A DNA stretch of 6,490 nucleotides, taken from an uncultured bacterium (lineage in GTDB: Bacteria; Actinomycetota; Thermoleophilia; BMS3ABIN01). Of the stretch, positions 1-5,029 are shown in pieces (within the stretch, counting starts at the first letter, position 1; every line of letters starts with the position of its first letter). A model generated the notes under the pieces. That model saw only the letters and a program-made list of their open reading frames with translations, made no database searches and had not been told where the DNA came from. Both the position numbers and the translations under genes were made by a program. Location: assembly GCA_913009925.1 (NCBI GenBank), contig CAJVWY010000069.1:1-6490 (forward strand), in the 5' to 3' direction.

Positions 1-19
1 TATCTGCCGTTTCTGCCAT
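1..19 (-). CDS. 5' end of an unidentified gene downstream of dsrC (partial)
   Basis: An ATG at 17-19 opens a frame that runs off the left edge after six codons (MAETAD). It has a credible ribosome binding site: the minus strand reads AAAGGA, with the GGA ending six bases before the ATG. No stop occurs in the few visible codons. It follows dsrC on the same strand after a 232-bp gap holding a strong palindrome, so it may have its own transcription start or be read through from dsrMC. From the neighbourhood it could be another dsr gene (for example dsrK, dsrA or an accessory gene), but six residues do not allow an identification. The start call rests on the ribosome binding site and position alone. 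Confidence 0.5.
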
Positions 20-179
20 CTCGTTTCCTTTCACAGTCCTGAAGAACCGCTGCCCTTCTTTTTGCCGGCCGGTGGCGGTAAACAACCACCTGACCGGACT
101 CCGGGGCTAAACAATACCGCCGTTTGGTCATAGCCGCGGCGGGTTGAACAGTGACTTGCGAATGCCCCGCCTTACAATG

Positions 180-202
180 CCGGCCACCGGAACCGGCCGG
201 TT
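180..202. repeat. Second GC inverted repeat downstream of dsrC
   Basis: CCGGCC at 180-185 pairs with GGCCGG at 195-200 around a 9-base loop. Within the same stretch, AACCGGCCGGTT (191-202) is a perfect 12-bp palindrome. It lies 7 bp beyond the larger palindrome at 210-237 on the dsrC-downstream side. Together they may form a tandem stem-loop region at the 3' end of the dsrC message. In GC-rich DNA, short CCGG palindromes also arise by chance, so this is the weaker of the two. Confidence 0.3.
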
Positions 203-209
203 GTTTTCA

Positions 210-237
210 GGCTCGGCCCGCGGCCGCGGGCCGAGCC
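210..237 (-). terminator. Perfect 28-bp GC palindrome after dsrC (stem-loop without U-tract)
   Basis: The arm GGCTCGGCCCGCGG (210-223) is followed directly by its exact reverse complement (224-237), beginning 14 bp past the dsrC stop codon. In RNA it would form a very stable GC hairpin of about 12 bp with a minimal loop. The minus-strand bases that follow are TGAAAACAACC, so there is no U-run and this is not a canonical intrinsic terminator. It could be a non-canonical terminator, or a 3' stabiliser that protects an abundant dsrC message and limits read-through. Terminator is the nearest feature class, and function is inferred from position. Confidence 0.5.
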
Positions 238-251
238 GGACAAGTACCTAT

Positions 252-584
252 TTACACACAGCCTGTCGGCTTGGGCAGGCCCGCGATCTTGCAAGCCTGG
301 AGTGCCGGGCCGGCCGGGTAGAGATCGTAGAGATAGGCGCTGTTGCCCTTCTCGGGGCCGAACATCTTCTTCATCTCCTTGATCAGGATCTTGATGGCCG
401 GCGCGATGTTGTACTCCTGGTAATAGTCCCTCAGGAAGTTAACGACCTCCCAGTGGGCGTCGGTCATGTCGATACCTTCCTGCTCGGCTATGTAGCCGGC
501 GATACCTTCGTTCCACTCATCAAGGTTTACCAGGTACCCGTCATCATCTGTCTCATAGGTCTTTCCATCGAATTCAAAGCTCAT
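252..584 (-). CDS. dsrC: DsrC, sulfur-carrier protein of dissimilatory sulfite reductase
   Basis: The 110-residue product is a DsrC/TusE-family protein. The C-terminal arm ACKIAGLPKPTGCV carries both redox cysteines: Cys98 and the penultimate Cys109, eleven positions apart as in true DsrC. TusE proteins have only the last one. Other family marks are the N-terminal D-x-x-G-Y-L segment, TDAHWEVVNFLRDYY (about 41-55) and LYDLYPAGP (about 85-93). In known systems DsrC accepts sulfur from DsrAB as a trisulfide between these cysteines, which the DsrMK(JOP) complex then reduces (or the reverse in sulfur oxidisers). It is a cytoplasmic protein. The ATG at 582-584 follows a near-perfect AAGGAGG ribosome binding site five to eight bases upstream, consistent with high expression. 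It lies 48 bp after dsrM and is probably cotranscribed with it. Length is normal for the family. Confidence 0.96.
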   Translation of the reverse strand: MSFEFDGKTYETDDDGYLVNLDEWNEGIAGYIAEQEGIDMTDAHWEVVNFLRDYYQEYNIAPAIKILIKEMKKMFGPEKGNSAYLYDLYPAGPALQACKIAGLPKPTGCV

Positions 585-632
585 TCTGTCTCCTCCTTGT
601 GGAAATAGTTGCTTGAGCCAAGTCTTTAGGGG

Positions 633-1397
633 TTACCCCTCATCCTGTGTCATATTCGAAGCTATCTCAATGCTCTCCGGAGCCTTGCCCCAGGGGTTCA
701 CCCAGCGCCGCTCGCGAGGGTTATCGACCTGGTTCCGCGTCGGGCTGAAGAAGACGCCACCGGAGTGCATCAGCTTGCTGAAGGGAAAATATATAAATAG
801 CAGGAAAACCAGGGAAATGTGGATAATGAACATTACCTCGGTAGGCATCTCCTGCGGATTAAAGGAAACGATCCCCAAAACGAATTCCTTGACGGTCGTT
901 AGATTGGTGCGTGAAAAATGCTTGATGATCAAGCCGGTGGCGGCGATCCCGGCCAGCAGTATCAGCAGCAGGTAGTCGTTCATCACCGAGATGAAGGCCG
1001 TGCGGTCCACGACCAGCCTCAGCACGAACAGCATGATAAGTCCGAACAACATAATAAGTCCGGCGTAGATCTCGAAGGTGGTGATGTAAGCGATCCAGCC
1101 GGGACCGGAGGCGAAGAAGAAACGGAAGTGCTTCAACAGGGCGAGGAACAGGCCGATGTGGAACATGTAACCGAACAGCCAGATGATGCGGTTGCTCTTC
1201 AGCAGGCTCTTGAAGACACCTACTTCGAGGATCATCCTGCCGACCACGCCGCCGCCGCTGGTGGGAGCGGGGGTCTGGGCTATCTTCAACGGAGCGGGGG
1301 TCCTGCCGAACTTCCAGATGCGGTAGAGGAAGCCAAGGATGAAGACAGTGATAGCAACATAAGCATAAATAACAAAGAAGATCGTCAATCCGCTCAT
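633..1397 (-). CDS. dsrM: DsrM, membrane cytochrome b subunit of the DsrMK complex
   Basis: The 254-residue product belongs to the NarI-like (nitrate reductase gamma) cytochrome b family. Hydrophobic segments lie at about 3-27, 70-95, 108-130, 138-160 and 187-210, giving a five-helix protein. His80 and His90 in the second helix and His193 and His211 in the fifth are spaced like the two axial ligand pairs of NarI, so two b haems are expected. The C-terminal segment with FFSPTRNQVDNPRERR (about 216-231) and NPWG is typical of DsrM rather than NarI. DsrM exchanges electrons between the membrane quinone pool and DsrK, which acts on the DsrC trisulfide. The ATG at 1395-1397 has AAAGGG seven bases upstream. 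It is the first gene after a 308-bp promoter region, with dsrC next. dsrK, its obligate partner, is not adjacent in this window. A generic NarI/HdrE-type subunit is the alternative, made unlikely by dsrC. Confidence 0.9.
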   Translation of the reverse strand: MSGLTIFFVIYAYVAITVFILGFLYRIWKFGRTPAPLKIAQTPAPTSGGGVVGRMILEVGVFKSLLKSNRIIWLFGYMFHIGLFLALLKHFRFFFASGPGWIAYITTFEIYAGLIMLFGLIMLFVLRLVVDRTAFISVMNDYLLLILLAGIAATGLIIKHFSRTNLTTVKEFVLGIVSFNPQEMPTEVMFIIHISLVFLLFIYFPFSKLMHSGGVFFSPTRNQVDNPRERRWVNPWGKAPESIEIASNMTQDEG

Positions 1398-1404
1398 ATC
1401 ACAT

Positions 1405-1410
1405 CCCTTT
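1405..1410 (-). promoter_or_regulatory. Ribosome binding site of dsrM
   Basis: The minus strand reads AAAGGG here, seven bases before the ATG at 1395-1397, and this fixes the dsrM start. No other in-frame start with comparable support is seen. A five-codon frame (ATG ACC AAA GGG ATG TGA) overlaps this site, but it has no ribosome binding site of its own. Confidence 0.6.
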
Positions 1411-1437
1411 GGTCATTAGAGCTCACACTCTACACTG

Positions 1438-1465
1438 ATACCTGGTGAAAACCCGCAACAGGTAT
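1438..1465 (-). promoter_or_regulatory. Stem-loop in the predicted dsrM leader
   Basis: ATACCTG (1438-1444) and CAGGTAT (1459-1465) are exact reverse complements separated by 14 bases, giving a 7-bp stem in the RNA or a dyad in DNA. It begins about 16 bases after the transcription start predicted from the promoter at 1487-1516 and ends 41 bases before the dsrM ATG. It shares bases with the palindrome GGTATATACC at 1461-1470, so the two pairings exclude each other in RNA. Role unknown: leader structure or operator are both possible. Confidence 0.35.
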
Positions 1466-1470
1466 ATACC
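1461..1470. promoter_or_regulatory. Palindrome GGTATATACC, possible operator
   Basis: This is a perfect 10-bp palindrome followed on the plus strand by CCCCTG, so the site reads CAGGTATATACCCCCTG (1459-1475). It lies just downstream of the predicted transcription start for dsrM, a position where a repressor could act. TATACCCC-type half-sites with a C-run are reported for CsoR/CstR-type thiol or persulfide sensors, which would suit a sulfur gene, but the second half-site is not evident. This is a suggestion only. Confidence 0.3.
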
Positions 1471-1486
1471 CCCTGAAGTATTGGCA

Positions 1487-1516
1487 ACGATAGCACGGTA
1501 AATCAGAAGCTGTCAA
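1487..1516 (-). promoter_or_regulatory. Promoter-like element proximal to dsrM (extended -10)
   Basis: On the minus strand a perfect TTGACA (-35, 1511-1516) is followed after 18 bases by TATCGT (-10, 1487-1492). A TG one base upstream of the -10 (TGCTATCGT) makes an extended -10. The element points toward dsrM and predicts a start near 1480, giving a leader of about 80 bases. The perfect -35 and extended -10 make this the best promoter candidate in the window. It would drive dsrM and dsrC with a housekeeping sigma factor. Confidence 0.6.
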
Positions 1517-1541
1517 ACAGACTAATACGCCCCCATCGCTT

Positions 1542-1558
1542 TTGTTTCAATCAAACAA
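1542..1558. promoter_or_regulatory. Inverted repeat TTGTTT-N5-AAACAA, possible operator
   Basis: TTGTTT (1542-1547) and AAACAA (1553-1558) are exact inverted arms around CAATC. The repeat lies about 26 bp upstream of the proximal dsrM -35 box and about 30 bp downstream of the distal -10, a place suited to an activator of the first or a repressor of the second. The outer TTGT...ACAA resembles Rex and Crp/Fnr (HcpR) type operators used in anaerobes, but the 5-base centre does not match those consensus spacings exactly. The regulator is unknown. Confidence 0.4.
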
Positions 1559-1587
1559 TACCTTAGCGGGTATTTAAGACAAGTGGA

Positions 1588-1617
1588 AATCTAACACCCT
1601 TTTTTATCGCTTGTCAA
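1588..1617 (-). promoter_or_regulatory. Second promoter-like element, distal to dsrM
   Basis: On the minus strand a perfect TTGACA (1612-1617) is followed after 18 bases by TAGATT (1588-1593), again preceded by TG plus one base (TGTTAGATT). The layout is identical to the element at 1487-1516, 101 bp downstream of it. The -10 matches the consensus at four of six positions, so it is the weaker of the pair. An A8 run at 1640-1647 on the minus strand sits upstream of its -35 box, like an UP element. It predicts a leader of roughly 185 bases for dsrM. Confidence 0.4.
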
Positions 1618-1705
1618 TAGCCGCGGGGGATAATCCCGGTTTTTTTTCAGAGGTACGCTCCCGGCGGGAAGCCGGGCCGTAGCGGCGGGCCGTCGGCAGC
1701 GGGTT

Positions 1706-3064
1706 TCAGGCCCGCGCCATGCGGGACACCAGACCCTCCGCCCACCGGGGCGAGCCCAGGCTGTGAAGGTGGACATAGGAGGCCAGCACGTTGCGGTGGA
1801 TGATACCGTCATGCCGCCCATCGACGCCCGTGCCGCGCAGGACCTCCCAGGCGAACTCCAGGCCGCCGGCGTTGATAATCTCCGAATAATGGAATTCGTG
1901 GCCCCTGACCTCGGCGCCGGGGGAGAACCAGCCACCGTTGCCCGTAGCTTTCAGCCTCATGTAACCATGGCCCTGCGGCTTGTGATGCATGACGATATCG
2001 CAAGGCAGGGCGCCCACCATCTCCCGGGTCCTGTCCTGCCAGGACATGCTGCGCGCCAGGTACATGAGGCCGCCGCACTCGGCGTAGGCCGGCATGCCCC
2101 CCTTAATAGCCTCCCTTATCTCCCGGCGCAGCGTTTCGTTGCCCTGCAGCTCATCCATGAACACTTCGGGGAAGCCGCCGCCGATATACAGTCCCTGCAC
2201 TTCGGGGAGGGCGCTGTCGGCCAGCGGGCTGAAGGGAACCAGCTCGGCGCCGGCCCGGGTCAGCGCTTCCAGGTTCTCCGGATAATAGAAGGTGAAGGCC
2301 CGGTCGCGGGCGATGCCGATGCGCACCCGGGCGGCCCCGGACACGGCCGCCGGGAGCTCCACGTCCGGCAGCGGCGGCGCCGTGGCCGCGATCTGCCGCA
2401 CCTTCTCCAGGTCAACATATCCGGCGATGGCCCGGCCGATGGCGTCGATGACATCATCGGCGGCCAAATGCTCCCGCGCCGGCTCCAGGCCCAGATGGCG
2501 CATGATGATGCCCATGTCGGAACGCCGGGGTATGGCTCCGGTGACGGCTATATCCGTATATTCCTCCACCGCCGCCCGCAGCTTGGCCTCGTGGCGAGGG
2601 CCGAAGACCTTGTTGAGGATGACGCCGGCGATGGGTACGTCCGGCTCGAACTGCTGGAAGCCCATGAGCAGGGGGGCGATGCTGCGGTTCATGCTCCTGG
2701 TGTCCACGATCAGTATCACCGGCGCCTTCAGCAGGCGCGCCATGTCGGAGGTGCTGCCGCGGCCGTCCACCTCCAGGCTGTCGTACAGGCCCATGTTGCC
2801 TTCAATGATACCCATGTCCGCCGTGGCGGCCGCTCTCTGGAAGGAAGCCAGGATGTTCTCCTCGCCCATCATGAACAGGTCCAGGTTGCGGCAGTCGCGC
2901 CCGGCTGCGGTGCTCAGCCACATGGGGTCGATGAAGTCCGGCCCTTTCTTGTAGGGCTGCACCGCCAGGCCCGAGTTGCTGAGAGCACGGCACAGGCCGG
3001 TACTAAGCGTGGTCTTGCCGGAACTCCGGTGAGGTCCGGATATCACTATCCTGGGAAAATCCAA
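1706..3064 (-). CDS. dsrN: DsrN-like CobB/CbiA-family amidotransferase, probable siroheme amidase
   Basis: The 452-residue product has the two-domain CobB/CbiA architecture: an N-terminal ATP-binding domain with P-loop GPHRSSGKTT (10-19), KKGPDFIDP (39-47) and EGNMGLYD (88-95), and a C-terminal class I glutamine amidotransferase domain with nucleophile Cys330 in YAECGGLMYL and the histidine motif ASYVHLH (428-434). Such enzymes transfer ammonia from glutamine to acetate side chains of a tetrapyrrole in the cytoplasm. Cobyrinate a,c-diamide synthase is the default name, but the position directly before dsrM and dsrC, with no cobalamin gene in the window, favours DsrN, which amidates the siroheme of DsrAB. 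The EGN variant (cobyrinate enzymes usually show EGVMGL) and the segments DTRSMNRSIAPLL (121-133) and RHEAKLRAAVEEYTD (157-171) agree with my recollection of DsrN-like proteins. The start is a TTG (3062-3064) with a GGGAGG ribosome binding site five bases upstream. It follows rluD by 89 bp. Confidence 0.8.
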   Translation of the reverse strand: MDFPRIVISGPHRSSGKTTLSTGLCRALSNSGLAVQPYKKGPDFIDPMWLSTAAGRDCRNLDLFMMGEENILASFQRAAATADMGIIEGNMGLYDSLEVDGRGSTSDMARLLKAPVILIVDTRSMNRSIAPLLMGFQQFEPDVPIAGVILNKVFGPRHEAKLRAAVEEYTDIAVTGAIPRRSDMGIIMRHLGLEPAREHLAADDVIDAIGRAIAGYVDLEKVRQIAATAPPLPDVELPAAVSGAARVRIGIARDRAFTFYYPENLEALTRAGAELVPFSPLADSALPEVQGLYIGGGFPEVFMDELQGNETLRREIREAIKGGMPAYAECGGLMYLARSMSWQDRTREMVGALPCDIVMHHKPQGHGYMRLKATGNGGWFSPGAEVRGHEFHYSEIINAGGLEFAWEVLRGTGVDGRHDGIIHRNVLASYVHLHSLGSPRWAEGLVSRMARA

Positions 3065-3153
3065 GGAAGCCTCCCTACGGGGTCACACAGCCTTCCCGTA
3101 TTCTTGCACGGCCGGAGCGGGGAAGCCAATATGGGGCCGCCCGGGCCGGTGGT

Positions 3154-4128
3154 TCAGCCTGACCTCTGCTCCAGCCGGTCCAGCACCGACTGCAGGTCCT
3201 CTGGCAACGGCGACTCGACGTCGATGGTCTCACCGGTATGGGGATGGCTGAAGGTCAGCCGCGCCGCGTGCAGAAACTGACGCCCGATGCCCAGCCGGTC
3301 GCGCCGGCGGCCATAGGTCATGTCCCCGGCCACCGGGTGACCGATGGCCTCCAGGTGGACCCTGATCTGGTGGGTGCGGCCGGTATCCAGCCTCACCTCC
3401 AGCAGGGAGAATCCGGCGCCGGGCTCCTTCCGGCGGCCGCGGCCCGATCCCTCCCCGATCCAGCTCCTGATGACCCGGATGTGGGTGACGGCCGGCCGGC
3501 CGGCCGTTCCCGCCACCGACATCCGTTGCCGGTTGGCGGCGTCCCGGCCCACCGGGGCGTCGATGGTGCCCTCCCTGGTCTCGAAACAGCCGTGGACCAG
3601 GGCGGTGTAGGTACGCTCAATCTGGTGGCGGCGCAGCATATCCACCAGCAGCCGGTGGGTGCCTTCGTCACGGGCCACCACCAGCAGGCCCGAGGTGTCT
3701 TTGTCCAGCCGGTGGACGATACCCGGTCGGTGCGGGCTCTCGCCGCCCGCCACCTGGTGGGCCAGCAGCCCGTGAACCAGGGTGCCGTGGTCATGTCCCC
3801 GGGCCGGATGGGTGACGACCCCCGCCGGCTTGTCCACCACCAGCAGCCACCGGTCCTCATAAGGGATACTCAGGCCCAGGTCCTCGGGCTGGAGGGAGAG
3901 CTCTTCCGGCGGCTCCATCACGGCCTCGATCTCCTCGCCCGGCCGGACCTTGTGCTTTTTGCTGCTGCCGGCGCCGTCGACCAGCACGCGGCCTGCAGCG
4001 ATCAGCCGCTGCGCCACTGCGCGCGAGCCGATCTCCGGCACGGAAGCCAGGAGCTTATCCAGACGCATACCCTGCTCGTCGGCGCCAACCTGGATGGTAA
4101 TCCTGCTCTGTGGGGAAGCATCATCCAT
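3154..4128 (-). CDS. rluD: RluD/RluA-family 23S rRNA pseudouridine synthase
   Basis: The 324-residue product begins with an S4 RNA-binding domain (about 20-72: RLDKLLA, SRAVAQRLIAAGRVLVDG), followed by the RluA-type catalytic domain from about 88. The family motif HRLDKDTSGL is at 139-148, with Asp142 as the expected catalytic residue. RTHQIRVHL (251-259) and GHPVAGDMTYG (263-273) are further conserved motifs. It isomerises uridines in large-subunit rRNA, or possibly other RNA. The exact target cannot be read from sequence, so the symbol is by family. A glycine/arginine-rich insert (about 225-238) lies between two catalytic-domain segments. The ATG at 4126-4128 lies 24 bp after lspA and has no clear ribosome binding site, suggesting coupled translation. 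The lspA-rluD pair is conserved in Gram-positive-type genomes. Length is normal. Confidence 0.93.
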   Translation of the reverse strand: MDDASPQSRITIQVGADEQGMRLDKLLASVPEIGSRAVAQRLIAAGRVLVDGAGSSKKHKVRPGEEIEAVMEPPEELSLQPEDLGLSIPYEDRWLLVVDKPAGVVTHPARGHDHGTLVHGLLAHQVAGGESPHRPGIVHRLDKDTSGLLVVARDEGTHRLLVDMLRRHQIERTYTALVHGCFETREGTIDAPVGRDAANRQRMSVAGTAGRPAVTHIRVIRSWIGEGSGRGRRKEPGAGFSLLEVRLDTGRTHQIRVHLEAIGHPVAGDMTYGRRRDRLGIGRQFLHAARLTFSHPHTGETIDVESPLPEDLQSVLDRLEQRSG

Positions 4129-4152
4129 GGCAGAAGGCCGGTGACGCAGCCG

Positions 4153-4632
4153 TCAGTCCCCTTCACTCTCCTGCAGCCGCAGGCCATTGGGAAAGAGATA
4201 AAGCAGCAGTATCAGCCCCACCCCCATGGCGATAAAGATGTCCGCCATGTTGAAAGCAGGCCAATGGGGGACACGGATAAAGTCGGTCACGCTGCCCAGG
4301 CGCAGCCGGTCGATGAGGTTGCCCAGGCTGCCTGCCAGCAACAACGCCATGGGCACCACCATCTGTTCGCTGTGCCGGACCACGGCGGCGGCGATCAGCA
4401 GCAGGAAGACGATAAAGCCGCCGACGAAGATGATGATGCCGTCATGCCCGTCGAACATGCCGAAGGCGATACCGTTGTTCTGGATGAGTTGCAGCTTGAA
4501 GAGTGGCAGCACGGCGATGGCGTCGCCGTAATTCATGCCGTTACGGATGATCGCCTTGAGCAGCTGGTCCACAGCCAGGAGCGACAAGGTCCAGATCACC
4601 AGTCTACCGGTTGGGTTGAGCAGATACTTCAG
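4153..4632 (-). CDS. lspA: Lipoprotein signal peptidase (signal peptidase II)
   Basis: This integral-membrane aspartyl protease cleaves signal peptides from prolipoproteins after lipidation. In numbering from an internal GTG (4597-4599) the product has 148 residues with DQLLK (11-15), NNGIAFG (41-47), GNLIDRLRLGSVTDFI (93-108) and PAFNMADIFI (114-123). Asp97 and Asp120 are the expected catalytic pair. Four hydrophobic segments are visible. The start is uncertain. The GTG has no good ribosome binding site. The frame stays open for 11 more codons up to a CTG (4630-4632) directly after the stop of the TraR/DksA gene, with AGGAG (4642-4646) nine bases upstream. The longer 159-residue form begins (M)KYLLNPTGR, like many LspA N-termini, so I give it here. 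The GTG start remains possible. rluD follows after 24 bp. Confidence 0.9.
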   Translation of the reverse strand: MKYLLNPTGRLVIWTLSLLAVDQLLKAIIRNGMNYGDAIAVLPLFKLQLIQNNGIAFGMFDGHDGIIIFVGGFIVFLLLIAAAVVRHSEQMVVPMALLLAGSLGNLIDRLRLGSVTDFIRVPHWPAFNMADIFIAMGVGLILLLYLFPNGLRLQESEGD

Positions 4633-4998
4633 CTATCTCGTCTCCTGTTCACGCTGGCAATCAATGCACCGCTCGACATAGGGGAGAAACTCCAGCCGCT
4701 CCGGAGATATGGGTTTACCGCAAGACTTGCAGATGCCGTATTCATCTTCCTTGAACTCCCTGATGGCCTCATTGACCCGGGTCAGCAGCATGCGGACCTT
4801 CTCCTCCAGGGAAAAGTCCAGCTCACGGTCCTGGGCCAGGGCTGCCAGTCCGGCGACACGGTCATCATAGCTGAGTCCCGCCGTCAGCTCCTGTTCCGTC
4901 TCGTCCGTATCCCGCGCCAGGCGCTCCAGGTCCTGTTCCAGTTTGTCCCTGGCTTCGTGAAGCTTCCTGAGCAGTTTTTTGGATTCTTCCGGTTCCAT
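4633..4998 (-). CDS. TraR/DksA-family zinc-finger protein
   Basis: The 121-residue product has an N-terminal helical, charged coiled-coil part (about 1-80) and a C-terminal C4 zinc finger, Cys90-x2-Cys93 and Cys111-x2-Cys114, with the family signature YGICKSCGKPISPERLEFLPYVERCIDC split across 87-114. Members of this family bind in the secondary channel of RNA polymerase (DksA) or are uncharacterised Gram-positive relatives. The sequence around LSYDDRVAGLAALAQDRELD (42-61) resembles the Gram-positive type with its YD motif, and I do not see the DxxDxA tip motif of classical DksA. A DksA-like role in the stringent response is therefore not assured. The ATG at 4996-4998 has only a poor upstream GGGGGG at 13 bases. 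Its stop codon touches the proposed CTG start of lspA, indicating translational coupling. Confidence 0.88.
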   Translation of the reverse strand: MEPEESKKLLRKLHEARDKLEQDLERLARDTDETEQELTAGLSYDDRVAGLAALAQDRELDFSLEEKVRMLLTRVNEAIREFKEDEYGICKSCGKPISPERLEFLPYVERCIDCQREQETR

Positions 4999-5029
4999 GG
5001 AAAAATGAAAACCCCCCGCGACAAGCCGA

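Larger units (their letters stand above)
1398..1705. other. 308-bp AT-richer intergenic region between dsrN and dsrM
   Basis: This is the only gap of about 300 bp without a gene. On the minus strand it holds, in transcription order after dsrN: a GC hairpin at 1660-1676 (CCCGGC/GCCGGG, 5-base loop), an A8 run (1640-1647), promoter-like elements at 1588-1617 and 1487-1516, an inverted repeat at 1542-1558, a palindrome at 1461-1470, a stem-loop at 1438-1465 and the dsrM ribosome binding site at 1405-1410. I see no coding region, tRNA or known riboswitch. The composition shift relative to the flanking genes fits a regulatory region that restarts transcription for dsrMC, separately from the operon ending at dsrN. 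Confidence 0.7.

Noticed and set aside
20..160. Promoter for the left-edge gene
   Set aside because: I looked for -35/-10 pairs on the minus strand and found no convincing combination with proper spacing.
144..608. 154-codon plus-strand frame over dsrC
   Set aside because: It runs antisense through all of dsrC and the palindrome; the translation resembles no family.
1399..1416. Five-codon frame (MTKGM) just before dsrM as a leader peptide
   Set aside because: It has no ribosome binding site of its own and overlaps the one for dsrM; too short to be distinguished from chance.
918..1448. 176-codon plus-strand frame over dsrM
   Set aside because: It is antisense to dsrM and extends into the promoter region. 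The acidic, Gln/Glu/His-rich product mirrors the hydrophobic codons of the real gene.
1624..1647. Intrinsic terminator-like CGGG...CCCG followed by T8 on the plus strand
   Set aside because: It would only act on plus-strand transcripts and no plus-strand gene lies upstream. The stem is only 4 bp. On the minus strand the run is A8, so it cannot terminate dsrN.
1591..1935. Minus-strand frame overlapping the end of the DsrN-like gene
   Set aside because: It is in another frame than the intact DsrN-like gene, whose C-terminus is complete. The product is Pro/Arg/Ala-rich without a motif, so it is not evidence of a frameshift.
1763..3280. 505-codon open frame on the plus strand
   Set aside because: It is antisense to the DsrN-like gene, and the His/Gly/Ala/Gln-rich translation has no domain. 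No ribosome binding site or promoter supports it.
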